64,000 nt of DNA, taken from Chitinibacter sp046530675. Lineage in GTDB: Bacteria > Pseudomonadota > Gammaproteobacteria > Burkholderiales > Chitinibacteraceae. Each line of letters begins with the position of its first letter. The first letter of the stretch is position 1. The notes beneath the pieces are model-generated. The model ran no database searches and was not told the DNA's origin. It worked only from the letters and a program-made list of their open reading frames with translations. The stretch spans positions 434,001-498,000 of the forward strand of contig NZ_CP172558.1 in the NCBI RefSeq assembly GCF_046530675.1. Reading direction: 5' to 3'. This document shows, piece by piece, positions 17,131 to 25,670 of the stretch. The position numbers and the translations under genes are program-made.

Positions 17131-17338
17131 AAGGGGTGCCAAGCTGAAATAAATTGAATGCGGCGATTGATCCGGCCAAATCACCAAACTGCGCGATTAT
17201 AGCATTGTGCGCTGCTTTCAGTCGCGCAAATGTAGCGGCATTTGACTTGGTACAAGCCCTGATTGCACCGGCATTAACATAGATCAGGACTTGCCAGAAC
17301 TGGGTAAAACACTGAATAATGTTCGTTTTTTCAGCCAT
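17120..17338 (-). CDS. Possible small protein upstream of DUF3579
   Basis: A 72-codon frame (MAEKTNIIQCFTQFWQVLIYVNAGAIRAC...) that overlaps the DUF3579 start by 11 bp. It has a credible amphipathic/Ala-rich composition, but no recognised family and no clear ribosome-binding site. It could be a real leader gene translationally coupled to DUF3579, or chance. Confidence 0.3.
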   Translation of the reverse strand: MAEKTNIIQCFTQFWQVLIYVNAGAIRACTKSNAATFARLKAAHNAIIAQFGDLAGSIAAFNLFQLGTPYDL

Positions 17339-17380
17339 TTGAGCCGTCGGCACTGATCACGGCTCGGGACACAATCCAAG

Positions 17381-18295
17381 ATGCGTCATTATTTGAAGTT
17401 CAGCGATTTCACCCTCGAAGAATACCAATACCTGTTTGAACGCGCAGCCAAACTCAAAGCTCGCCTGCGTTCCGGCCAGCTCTACCAGCCATTGCCGGGT
17501 AAAGTGCTGGGTATGATTTTTGAAAAATCGTCGACTCGAACCCGCGTTTCGTTTGAAGCTGGCATGTTCCAGCTCGGCGGCCATGCGATGTTCCTTCAAT
17601 CCAAAGATACGCAACTGGGTCGTGGCGAGCCGATTGAAGACGTCGCCAAAGTCATCAGCCGCATGGTCGATATCGTCATGGTGCGCACTTACGAGCAATC
17701 GATCATCGAGCGCTTTGCAGATAACTCATTGGTTCCAGTGATTAACGGCCTGACCAATGAATACCACCCTTGCCAGATCATGGCCGATATTTTTACCTAT
17801 GTTGAACGCTTCGGTTCGATTGAAGGTAAAACGGTCGCCTGGATCGGAGACTCAAATAATGTCTCGCGCACCTGGCTGCAGGCGGCAAAAACCTTCAACT
17901 TCAAGCTCAACCTCGCCTGCCCTGTCGGCTATGAAATGACCGTACTTGACGGCGAAGAATACAGCAGCGCCAATTTTGAAACTTTCCGCGACGTGTATCA
18001 GGCAGCCCGCGACGCCGACATCGTGACGACCGACGTGTGCACGTCGATGGGCTACGAGCGTGAAACACTGCAACGCAAAAAAGATTTCCTGAACTACAAA
18101 GTTTCGGAAAAAGTCATGCTGCAAGCCAAAGCCAACGCAGTCTTCATGCACTGTCTGCCAGCGCACCGCGGCGAAGAAGTTGATCCGGAAGTGATCGATG
18201 GCCCGCAATCGGTCGTCTGGGACGAAGCAGAAAACCGCATGCACGTGCAAAAAGCAGTGATGGAATTTTTGCTACTGGGTCGTATTGACGATTAA
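17381..18295 (+). CDS. argF: Ornithine carbamoyltransferase
   Basis: Joins carbamoyl phosphate and ornithine to citrulline in arginine biosynthesis; cytosolic trimer. The 304-aa length is typical of the anabolic enzyme. Carbamoyl-phosphate loop EKSSTRTRVSFE (near residue 48), HPCQ, the ornithine-binding DVCTSMG, and the catalytic HCLPAHRGEEV are all intact. First of argF-leuE-argG. Confidence 0.97.
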   Translation: MRHYLKFSDFTLEEYQYLFERAAKLKARLRSGQLYQPLPGKVLGMIFEKSSTRTRVSFEAGMFQLGGHAMFLQSKDTQLGRGEPIEDVAKVISRMVDIVMVRTYEQSIIERFADNSLVPVINGLTNEYHPCQIMADIFTYVERFGSIEGKTVAWIGDSNNVSRTWLQAAKTFNFKLNLACPVGYEMTVLDGEEYSSANFETFRDVYQAARDADIVTTDVCTSMGYERETLQRKKDFLNYKVSEKVMLQAKANAVFMHCLPAHRGEEVDPEVIDGPQSVVWDEAENRMHVQKAVMEFLLLGRIDD

Positions 18296-18307
18296 CGGAC
18301 ACTCGCG

Positions 18308-18931
18308 ATGCTGGGCATTACTGATCTGTGGGCGTATCTATTGGGAACGGTGCTGATTATTCTGGCGCCGGGCCCGAACTCGCTGTTCGTTTTAACGACC
18401 GCCGCGACGCGCGGCCGTCGCGCCGGTTTTGCTGCTGCAGGCGGTGTTTTCTTTGGCGATCTGGCCTTGATGCTCGCCGCCGTGCTGGGCGTTGCTTCGC
18501 TGATGAAAGCCCACCCGGTCGCCTTTGATGCCGTGCGTTATCTGGGTGCAGGGTATTTGCTCTGGATCGGCATCCGGGCTTTGCTCGCAAGCAATACCCC
18601 CAAAGATGCACAAATCACTACAACCAAAGGCGACCCGAAACACGCATTTCGTTCGGCGCTCGGCATTTCGCTGATCAATGTGAAAGCCATTTTATTTTTC
18701 ATGGCCTTCTTTCCCCAGTTTGTTGACCCGCACTACCCACATGTTTGGCAAAGCTTTGCCGCGCTGGGTGTGATTGTGCAACTGGTCAGCATGGTTTATC
18801 TCAGCACCTTGATTCTGGCTGGCAGCGCCTTGTCGCGCCGTTTTTCAGGTGTTGTGTGGCTGAAAACCCTATTGAATAAACTAATTGGCACGCTATTTGT
18901 GAGCTTTGGCTTGCGGCTGGCGTTGGACTAA
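18308..18931 (+). CDS. leuE: LysE/RhtB-family amino-acid exporter, LeuE-like
   Basis: 207-aa inner-membrane exporter with about six helices. The N-terminal LAPGPNSLFVLTTAATRGRRAGFAAAGGVFFGD, the RYLGAGYLLWIG helix and NVKAILFFMAFFPQFVD align well with E. coli LeuE. It starts 12 bp after argF and is followed closely by argG, so it is probably co-transcribed with arginine genes. The true substrate could be arginine, citrulline or another pathway intermediate rather than leucine. A 49-bp repeat match (18551-18599) lies inside the coding sequence. Confidence 0.85.
   Translation: MLGITDLWAYLLGTVLIILAPGPNSLFVLTTAATRGRRAGFAAAGGVFFGDLALMLAAVLGVASLMKAHPVAFDAVRYLGAGYLLWIGIRALLASNTPKDAQITTTKGDPKHAFRSALGISLINVKAILFFMAFFPQFVDPHYPHVWQSFAALGVIVQLVSMVYLSTLILAGSALSRRFSGVVWLKTLLNKLIGTLFVSFGLRLALD
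18551..18599. repeat. 49-bp repeat match inside leuE
   Basis: GGGTATTTGC ... GCAAGCAATACCC at the family spacing. It encodes GYLLWIGIRALLASNTP, and the protein aligns with E. coli LeuE without an insertion here, so this is a site within native coding sequence rather than an inserted element. Confidence 0.5.
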
Positions 18932-18963
18932 TCCTTGTAATTAAGACGCACTTGAGGTTCTTC

Positions 18964-20184
18964 ATGTCTGATGTAAAAAAAGTAGTTCTGGCGTATTCCG
19001 GTGGTCTGGATACCTCGGTCATTTTGAAATGGCTGCAAGACACTTACCAATGTGAAGTAGTGACTTTCACCGCCGACCTGGGTCAGGGCGAAGAGCTGGA
19101 ACCAGCACGCCAGAAAGCACTGAAATTCGGCATCAAACCAGAAAACATTTACATCGACGATTTGCGCGAAGAATTCGTGCGCGACTTCGTTTTCCCGATG
19201 TTCCGCGCCAATACCGTTTACGAAGGCGAATACCTGCTTGGCACATCCATCGCGCGTCCACTGATTGCCAAACGTCTGATCGACATCGCGCGCGAAACCG
19301 GCGCTGACACGATCAGCCACGGTGCCACTGGCAAAGGTAACGATCAGGTTCGTTTCGAGCTCGGTGCTTACGCACTGATGCCAGAAGTCAAAGTGATCGC
19401 GCCATGGCGTGAATGGGATTTGCTGAGCCGTGAAAAACTGCTCGCCTATGCCGAAGCCAATGACATTCCGGTTGACATGAAACACCGCAACGGCGGCGCG
19501 CCGTACTCAATGGACGCCAACCTGTTGCACATCTCGTTTGAAGGCCGTCACCTCGAAAACCCGTCCGCCGAAGCCGAAGAAAGCATGTGGCGCTGGACGG
19601 TGAGCCCGGAAGCTGCACCGGATGCACCTGAATACCTCGACGTTGAATTCGAAAAAGGCGACATCGTTGCACTGAACGGCGTGCGTTTGTCACCTGCACA
19701 AGTGCTGACCAAATTGAACGAGCTGGGTGGCAAGCACGGCATTGGCCGTCTGGATCTGGTTGAAAACCGCTACGTCGGCATGAAGTCACGCGGCTGCTAC
19801 GAAACACCAGGCGGCACGATCATTCTGAAAGCGCACCGCGCGATTGAATCGATCACGCTGGACCGCGAAGTAGCGCATTTGAAAGACGATCTGATGCCAC
19901 GTTACGCCAGCCTGATTTACAACGGCTACTGGTGGGCACCAGAGCGCAAAGTGCTGCAAACACTGATCGACGAAACGCAAAAAACCGTTAACGGCTGGGT
20001 TCGTCTGAAACTGTACAAAGGCAATGTGATTGTCGTCAGCCGTGATTCGAAAACCGACTCATTGTTCGACATGAATATCGCGACATTTGACGACGACGGC
20101 GGCGCTTACAACCAGGTTGACGCTGGCGGCTTTATCAAGCTGAATGCGTTGCGCATGCGCATTGCCGGCCGATTGAAAAAATAA
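18964..20184 (+). CDS. argG: Argininosuccinate synthase
   Basis: ATP-dependent ligation of citrulline and aspartate to argininosuccinate, 406 aa. PP-loop LAYSGGLDTSVIL at residues 9-21, then the family segments TADLGQGEELEPARQKAL and SHGATGKGNDQVRFEL. The ATG at 18964 follows GAGG; the frame opening four codons earlier is not needed. Third gene of the arginine cluster. Confidence 0.97.
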   Translation: MSDVKKVVLAYSGGLDTSVILKWLQDTYQCEVVTFTADLGQGEELEPARQKALKFGIKPENIYIDDLREEFVRDFVFPMFRANTVYEGEYLLGTSIARPLIAKRLIDIARETGADTISHGATGKGNDQVRFELGAYALMPEVKVIAPWREWDLLSREKLLAYAEANDIPVDMKHRNGGAPYSMDANLLHISFEGRHLENPSAEAEESMWRWTVSPEAAPDAPEYLDVEFEKGDIVALNGVRLSPAQVLTKLNELGGKHGIGRLDLVENRYVGMKSRGCYETPGGTIILKAHRAIESITLDREVAHLKDDLMPRYASLIYNGYWWAPERKVLQTLIDETQKTVNGWVRLKLYKGNVIVVSRDSKTDSLFDMNIATFDDDGGAYNQVDAGGFIKLNALRMRIAGRLKK

Positions 20185-20229
20185 TAACTTCGGCTCAGGC
20201 TTTGCTTGAGCCATTCATTGTTGAGCGAT

Positions 20230-20451
20230 ATGTTTGAAGCCCTGATTAATATGGATGAAGAGACGTTTACGACGCTCTCGACCAGCATTTTATGCACCGG
20301 ACTGATCCTGTATATGGGCTTCATCATTTACAAGCTCGCCAAGGAATCCAAAGCTGGCAAATATGGCACTCTGGTGCTGTTTTTCGCGCTGGGATTCGGC
20401 ATGGTCGGCTTTATCGCCAAAACCATTTTGACTGAAGTTCTGCAAAAATAA
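20230..20451 (+). CDS. DUF2788 family small membrane protein
   Basis: 73 aa (MFEALINMDEETFTTL...) with two membrane helices. The AKESKAGKYGTLVLFFALGFGMVGFIAK block is characteristic of DUF2788. Function unknown. The first ATG is at 20230; TTG codons upstream could extend it by 8 residues. Downstream of argG and 12 bp before ppnP, so probably co-transcribed with one of them. Confidence 0.8.
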   Translation: MFEALINMDEETFTTLSTSILCTGLILYMGFIIYKLAKESKAGKYGTLVLFFALGFGMVGFIAKTILTEVLQK

Positions 20452-20463
20452 GGATGAATAAGA

Positions 20464-20775
20464 ATGAGCCAATTTGATAATGTTTCAGTACTGAAACAGG
20501 GTAATGTTTATTTTGACGGTAAATGCGTTAGCCATACCGTGGTGTTTGCCGATGGCACGAAAAAAACGGTTGGCGTGATTCTGCCTTCAACACTGACTTT
20601 CAATACTGGCGCGCCCGAAATCATGGAAGTGGTTGCCGGGGTATGCCGCGTTAAGCTAGCTGGAGAAAGCACTGCAACGGAATACGGTGCAGGTGTATCT
20701 TTCAATGTACCGGGCAATTCCAGCTTTGAAATCGAAACGGTAGAAACCCTGCACTACGTTTGCCATTTCGGTTAA
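20464..20775 (+). CDS. ppnP: Pyrimidine/purine nucleoside phosphorylase
   Basis: 103-aa cupin-fold enzyme (former DUF1255, E. coli YaiE) that phosphorolyses many nucleosides to base plus ribose-1-phosphate. VGVILPSTLTFNTGAPEIMEVVAGVCRVKL and the FNVPGNSSFEIE segment match the family. Spacing to the upstream gene is 12 bp; a terminator follows. Confidence 0.92.
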   Translation: MSQFDNVSVLKQGNVYFDGKCVSHTVVFADGTKKTVGVILPSTLTFNTGAPEIMEVVAGVCRVKLAGESTATEYGAGVSFNVPGNSSFEIETVETLHYVCHFG

Positions 20776-20797
20776 TCCGCTTTTACACAGTGACTTT

Positions 20798-20835
20798 TTA
20801 AAAAGGCAGCGGTGAATACACCGCCTGCCTTTTTG
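20798..20835 (+). terminator. Terminator after ppnP
   Basis: AAAAAGGCAG-CGGTG pairs with CACCG-CCTGCCTTTTT (one bulged base), followed by a T-run. Confidence 0.8.
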
Positions 20836-20858
20836 TATTTTCCAGCGAGGAGTTCAAT

Positions 20859-21350
20859 ATGCCTTCATTTGACATCACTTCAGAAACAGATATGGTTGCA
20901 CTAAAAAACGCCATCGAAACTGCTGAACGCGTCATTATTAATCGTTATGATTTCAAAGGCACCAGCGCCAAAGTCGAACTCAATGAAAAAGACAAATTGA
21001 TTACCATTTATGGCGATTCAGACTTCCAGCTTGATCAGATTAAGGATATTGTTTTCCCAGCGCTGGAAAAGAAAGAACCCGACAGCAGCAAACGCCTTGA
21101 ACAGGGCGACGTACAAAAAGTGTCTGGTAATAAGGCCAAACAGGTTTTAACCATCAAAGATGGTATTGACCGCGAATTGGCGACCAAAATCATTAAAGAA
21201 ATCAAAGATTCAAAAATCAAAGTCCAAACTGCGATTCAAGGTGAAGAGCTGCGCGTTAACGGCAAAGATCGTGATAGTCTGCAGCAAGTGATTGCACTGG
21301 TGCGCAGCAAAATTGAATTTCCACTGCAATTTGGCAATTTCCGCGACTAA
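20859..21350 (+). CDS. yajQ: YajQ family nucleotide / c-di-GMP-binding protein
   Basis: 163-aa cytosolic protein of the UPF0234/YajQ family: MPSFDITSETDMVALKNAIETAERVIINRYDFKGTSA at the start and QGEELRVNGKDRDSLQQVIALVRSKIEFPLQFGNFRD at the end, covering two ferredoxin-like domains. Some members bind cyclic di-GMP. A diguanylate cyclase gene follows on the same strand, though more than 200 bp away. GAGGAG precedes the ATG. Confidence 0.92.
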   Translation: MPSFDITSETDMVALKNAIETAERVIINRYDFKGTSAKVELNEKDKLITIYGDSDFQLDQIKDIVFPALEKKEPDSSKRLEQGDVQKVSGNKAKQVLTIKDGIDRELATKIIKEIKDSKIKVQTAIQGEELRVNGKDRDSLQQVIALVRSKIEFPLQFGNFRD

Positions 21351-21407
21351 AATTTCAAAATAGCTGAAAAGTGTGCACTACTGCTTTTGCCATCGCGGCC
21401 TTCAATG

Positions 21408-21430
21408 ACCGCCCCAGCTGGGCGGTCAGA
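21408..21430. terminator. Hairpin downstream of yajQ
   Basis: TGACCGCCC AGCT-centred GGGCGGTCA is a strong stem, but no clear T-run follows, so termination is uncertain. Confidence 0.45.
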
Positions 21431-21563
21431 TTACAGCGAGCCCGGAGTGTCGGCCTTGCAATCGGGTATACTGAAACTCAATGCGCCTCCTCTGACTCTT
21501 AAAGTCATTTTGCAAAGCAGACTGCGATGACGTGGCGCTCATTACCACCTGATGCCTTAAACT

Positions 21564-23387
21564 ATGCCTTGGAAAAAGAATAGAACCACCTACTCTGTCA
21601 TACTGGCCGCACTGCTGGGGTTGGGTATGGTCTTTCTGCTGGCTTATCAGATCGCCAACAGCTATCAGGCGGCACATGCAAACGCTCGCTTGGCGAATGA
21701 GACTGCATTAAAACGACTTAATGAGCAGATCGGCAGTAAAACCCGCGAAATCGAACTGGTATTGCAATCGTTGAGCGACCTGCTGGTGGCCACACGTGCT
21801 ACTGATGCAGATCCCCAGCAAATTCAGCAACAACTGAACGCCAAGCTCTCCCTGCTACCTCAGATTGATAATATTGGCATACTCAATCCATCTGGCGTTC
21901 TGCTCGCCCAAGCCCATGCAGAACCCGATTTGACGCTGCAGCAGGATTTCTTATCGCTGCTTAATCAGGCAAAAAACACATCCGGCCTGATTTATCATGA
22001 ACAGCAATCCCCACAGCACGCGGTTATTATTGGTTTTAAACCTCGCGATTTGCTCAATGAAAACCTGCTGATCAGCCGGCTGTCCCCATCCTTCATCAAA
22101 CAGCATTTATCCAGCGATGACTCCGCTCAACAACGCTACCTGATTGATCGAAAGTTGAATATTCTGGCGCGATATCCTGCCAATGCCCCCTCACTGGAAA
22201 TCAGTGCGGAGCTTTCCAAACAATTCGGATCGGCGACGCATTGGAGCCAGATCTTGACTGATCGCTCTCAATTAATCAGCTTTCAACGCGTCGGAAATAG
22301 CCCATTGTATCTTGTCAGCGCAGAGTCCACGGACAACTATCTGCTCAGCTGGAAGAGAAGTATTTTCTATTATGTCGTTGCAGCCAGTCTGCTGTTGATG
22401 CTGATTTTGCTGATGAGTTATTACTTCTGGCGCTCGCAACGCTTGGCTCGCAATATCAAGGCGAAAGAACTCAAACTTTCTGCCAGTGAAGCGCGTTTTC
22501 GCCAAATGATCGAAACCATGCCTGTAGGGCTAATTTTGGCGAGAATGCCGGATTTCTTCATTACCTATATCAACCAGCATGCAGCAAGGATGCTTGGCAT
22601 TCCTCAAGCATCAGCACTCTCCAAGCGGGCACATGATTATTACTATGAGAAAATCGATTTTTTCCAGCATTCAGATGAGGCGCTAACAGGTAAAACCGTC
22701 AATGATGCGGAATGCATGCTAAAGCATCGGCATGGCAACCCGTTTTGGGCCAATATTTCAATGTCGGCGGTCAGTTCGCAAGAAGGTTGCACGTTAGTGA
22801 TTGGCTTGAATGATATTACGCAGCGTAAACAACTCGAACAGGAACTCAAACACCGGGCAACGACCGATAGCCTGAGCGGATTAAATAACCGCGCCTATTT
22901 CATGGAAGCCGCACAGCAAGAAATTCAGCGCTGTAAACGCTATCAACACCGAGCTTGCATCTTGATGCTGGATATTGATTTCTTTAAAAAAATCAATGAT
23001 ACCTACGGCCATCAGACAGGGGACGATGTCATCAAGACAATGGCCAATCTGTGCAAGGCATCATTACGTGACGTAGATCTGCTAGCTCGGATTGGTGGTG
23101 AAGAATTCACTGTTTTCATGCCAGAAACACCGCTAGCCGACGCCTATCGCGCAGCAGAACGATTGCGGCTTCAGATTGAAAATTATGTACTGCATTTGGA
23201 AGATGGGCAGACAATCAAATTCACCTGCAGCATGGGTTTGAGTGAGCTGCGCCAGGGCGATGCCAGTATTGATGAACCACTCAAGCGTGCCGACGAAGCG
23301 CTCTATGCATCCAAACATCGCGGCCGCAATCGGGTCACCTGCTTCGAACAACTCAAACAAGCGGATAGTTCACCAAAAACTCCTTGA
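21564..23387 (+). CDS. Membrane-anchored PAS-GGDEF diguanylate cyclase
   Basis: 607-aa sensor enzyme that would make cyclic di-GMP. N-terminal helix (YSVILAALLGLGMVFLLAYQIAN), a periplasmic sensor region of about 240 residues, and a second helix near 270-295 (IFYYVVAASLLLMLILLMSYYF). Then a PAS domain (about 310-430; FRQMIETMPVGLILARMPDFFITYINQHAARMLGI) and a C-terminal GGDEF domain. The active site is intact as GGEEF (about 511), with an inhibitory I-site RDVD five residues before it. The motility genes lie 6 kb away. Confidence 0.92.
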   Translation: MPWKKNRTTYSVILAALLGLGMVFLLAYQIANSYQAAHANARLANETALKRLNEQIGSKTREIELVLQSLSDLLVATRATDADPQQIQQQLNAKLSLLPQIDNIGILNPSGVLLAQAHAEPDLTLQQDFLSLLNQAKNTSGLIYHEQQSPQHAVIIGFKPRDLLNENLLISRLSPSFIKQHLSSDDSAQQRYLIDRKLNILARYPANAPSLEISAELSKQFGSATHWSQILTDRSQLISFQRVGNSPLYLVSAESTDNYLLSWKRSIFYYVVAASLLLMLILLMSYYFWRSQRLARNIKAKELKLSASEARFRQMIETMPVGLILARMPDFFITYINQHAARMLGIPQASALSKRAHDYYYEKIDFFQHSDEALTGKTVNDAECMLKHRHGNPFWANISMSAVSSQEGCTLVIGLNDITQRKQLEQELKHRATTDSLSGLNNRAYFMEAAQQEIQRCKRYQHRACILMLDIDFFKKINDTYGHQTGDDVIKTMANLCKASLRDVDLLARIGGEEFTVFMPETPLADAYRAAERLRLQIENYVLHLEDGQTIKFTCSMGLSELRQGDASIDEPLKRADEALYASKHRGRNRVTCFEQLKQADSSPKTP

Positions 23388-23458
23388 TCCGCATCAAGAT
23401 GTAGTTTTCATTTTCGCCCTACATTGATGACATTAACAATGACAAGGAGCTGAGCAAA

Positions 23459-23614
23459 ATGGAAAATACACCACTAAGTACCCTGTTCTCTTCCGAAATC
23501 GGTCTGCTTAGTCTGTTCACGATCGGCTTTGTTCTGTGTATGGCGGTGTATATATTTTTCTTTGTACGCCGTCATATCAAGAAAGATAGTGAAGCACAGC
23601 AAGACAAAGGTTAA
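23459..23614 (+). CDS. DUF3149 family small membrane protein (51 aa)
   Basis: Short gene (MENTPLSTLFSSEIGLLSLFTIGFVLCMAVYIFFFVRRHIKK...) with one transmembrane helix and a basic cytoplasmic tail. The LFSSEIGLLSL start and single helix match DUF3149. AAGGAG lies 9 bp before the ATG at 23459, and a terminator follows directly after the stop. Function unknown. Confidence 0.82.
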   Translation: MENTPLSTLFSSEIGLLSLFTIGFVLCMAVYIFFFVRRHIKKDSEAQQDKG

Positions 23615-23640
23615 AACAAGGGTGCTGAAGCACCCTTGTT
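23615..23640. terminator. Bidirectional terminator after DUF3149 gene
   Basis: AACAAGGGTGC TGAA GCACCCTTGTT; it abuts the end of the convergent glycosyltransferase gene. Confidence 0.85.
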
Positions 23641-25274
23641 TATTTCTGGAAAATATAAATTTGCTCTTTGCTTTCACCGCGACGTTGAGTTTTGTCCATT
23701 AAGTGCCAATCCTCCTTGGCAAAATCCAATCCTGAACGTATCGCCATGCTACAGTCGTTATTCGTGGTCGTTTTAATCTTCAGCGTCGTAAAATAAACCA
23801 TTGCACCGATCAGCTCGGATGACATTTCACTAGCATCCAGACAATTGGGTTGCAATGTATCAGCAAGAGTTTGCACTTGGCTTGCAACTGGGCGGTAGGA
23901 CTTTCCCGTATCGACCCAATTTTGAAATAAGCCGACAAATACACTGAGCAATAAAATCAGGCTGCACGTCCAATTTGTCAGCGCCTTTCTTCCCATCGCT
24001 CGCCGCCGCAATAAAATACTTCCCCAAAGAATACTGGCTACAATCGAAAAAATCAGTCCAATGGCATGAACAGTAAAAGGTATCGTACTCACACGGGAAA
24101 ATTGCCGGAAAATATCGCTATCAGGTGCACCCAAGATCAGCATCAGCCAGACTAACCACAAGACTATTGCAGACAGGCCGAAGGTTAAAATCGAAAATGA
24201 ATTGAGCGCAGCAGCAGCGCCATGCTTGAGCTCATCGATACCAGCCGCAGCAATCAGCGAAAAAACCAGCAATAGAGGCAAAACCGTTGTTTCATTGGGA
24301 CTTCCGGCACAAACAATATAAACAATCAGAGTCCCCATAAGCCAGAGCAGCAAAAACCAGCGGGGATGTTTCGCAAGCTCCCGGCGATTTACCCATAGAG
24401 ACCATAGCGCCAATGGCAATACAGGCCAGGCAAACCAAAGTAATGTTGAAAGCAAAAAGCCCGGCTGATGAAACCAAAGTATGGTTTTACTTCCACCATA
24501 AGGACCCCATGCATAAAATTGTCGCCAGGCATAAAACAATTGGGGCGACTCTGAATGAAGCGCATAACCCCATAATGCGGCCAACGGAACAGCAACAATT
24601 AACGCGCTGACTAGCGTCACCAAATAGGCCTGCTTACGCCAATGCCTGGAGAGCCCCAACCCTACCGCCATCAGCAGCACTAACAATGCGTCTGCCCAGT
24701 TCGCCCCCAGCAACAAGCCCAGTAAGCTCAATCCGAGCATCAACCCGGAGAGCAGTGGCTTTTTAAGCGAATGAACCAAGGCATAAAAGGCCCAGCTATA
24801 CGCAGCAAATACGAGGGCTGCCGGTGCAATATGCCGACTCCACAGAACCAGCCCCAAGGAGCCCATGACCAGCACCACAGTCAGGCGACCATAGCGATGA
24901 CCAAATAACTCACGTCCGGCCAGCCCCACACCCCAGAGCGAGAGCGCCATCCAAAAACCTGTACTAAGACGCGCAGCATCGTGAATGGCAACTCCAAACC
25001 AAGCCAATGCATTGGCAAATAAAGCAGCAACCCAGAAATACAACGGGGCAGTCTCAAAATAAGGCCGATCGGCAAGCCAAGGGATAACCCAGCTATCCTG
25101 CCTTAAAAGCGAAGCGATTAAAGCCGCGTTCTCGTTCTCTTGGGGCTTCCACGGATCATGTCCAAATAGCCCAGGCAGCAACCAAAACAGGCATAGCAAG
25201 ATGAGCAGCCAAGGCTTATCTTGCTCTTTCAATGAACTGGCTGGGCGCTCAGACTCAGGCGTATAGGTCAGCAT
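23640..25274 (-). CDS. ArnT-like membrane glycosyltransferase (GT39/GT83 type)
   Basis: 544-aa protein with about twelve hydrophobic segments. The N-terminal loop HDPWKPQENENAALIASLLRQDSWVIPWLADRPYFETAPLYFW is the hallmark of lipid-linked-sugar transferases such as ArnT; here the usual acidic DE pair appears as E-N-E. The C-terminal soluble part is short. It probably moves a polyprenyl-linked sugar onto a lipid or protein at the periplasmic face. No lipid-A modification operon is adjacent, so the acceptor is unknown. Confidence 0.78.
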   Translation of the reverse strand: MLTYTPESERPASSLKEQDKPWLLILLCLFWLLPGLFGHDPWKPQENENAALIASLLRQDSWVIPWLADRPYFETAPLYFWVAALFANALAWFGVAIHDAARLSTGFWMALSLWGVGLAGRELFGHRYGRLTVVLVMGSLGLVLWSRHIAPAALVFAAYSWAFYALVHSLKKPLLSGLMLGLSLLGLLLGANWADALLVLLMAVGLGLSRHWRKQAYLVTLVSALIVAVPLAALWGYALHSESPQLFYAWRQFYAWGPYGGSKTILWFHQPGFLLSTLLWFAWPVLPLALWSLWVNRRELAKHPRWFLLLWLMGTLIVYIVCAGSPNETTVLPLLLVFSLIAAAGIDELKHGAAAALNSFSILTFGLSAIVLWLVWLMLILGAPDSDIFRQFSRVSTIPFTVHAIGLIFSIVASILWGSILLRRRAMGRKALTNWTCSLILLLSVFVGLFQNWVDTGKSYRPVASQVQTLADTLQPNCLDASEMSSELIGAMVYFTTLKIKTTTNNDCSMAIRSGLDFAKEDWHLMDKTQRRGESKEQIYIFQK

Positions 25275-25315
25275 AATCAGGCTTCAGAATTTTTATCATT
25301 TTGACACGGGGCAAC

Positions 25316-25344
25316 AAAAAAGGCAGCCTATAGCTGCCTTTTTT
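25316..25344. terminator. Bidirectional terminator after rpmE
   Basis: AAAAAAGGCAGC CTATA GCTGCCTTTTTT perfect stem. Confidence 0.92.
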
Positions 25345-25360
25345 GGATTCACTCGAATAA

Positions 25361-25570
25361 TTAACGAGCAAATTTTGCAAACTTGTTGTTGAACTTCTCA
25401 ATACGGCCAGCAGTATCAACGATTTTCTGTTTGCCTGTATAGAATGGGTGGCACTCAGAACAAACCTCTACGTGCAGGCTTTTGCCCAAAGTAGAAGAAG
25501 TTTTGAATGAGCTACCGCAAGAACAGGTCACGTCGATTTCAGTGTAATTTGGGTGAGTATTTGGTTTCAT
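25361..25570 (-). CDS. rpmE: 50S ribosomal protein L31
   Basis: 69 aa, zinc-binding (C+) form: cysteines in VTCSCGSSF and VEVCSECHPFYTGKQK. Component of the large subunit. About 100 bp downstream of rho on the same strand with its own terminator. Confidence 0.96.
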   Translation of the reverse strand: MKPNTHPNYTEIDVTCSCGSSFKTSSTLGKSLHVEVCSECHPFYTGKQKIVDTAGRIEKFNNKFAKFAR

Positions 25571-25670
25571 TTCTTTTCCTAAGGTGTCGGGCGCCGGGGT
25601 TTTGCCGACGCTACAAAAGCGGCATTATCGCTCAATCATTAATCAACCGCAAGATTAATCAACACTTAAA

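Noticed and set aside
20638..20687. GGGTAT...AATACGG in ppnP as another 49-bp repeat
   Set aside because: Spacing is 50 rather than 49 and the right end is ATACGG, so it does not meet the rule used for the other copies.
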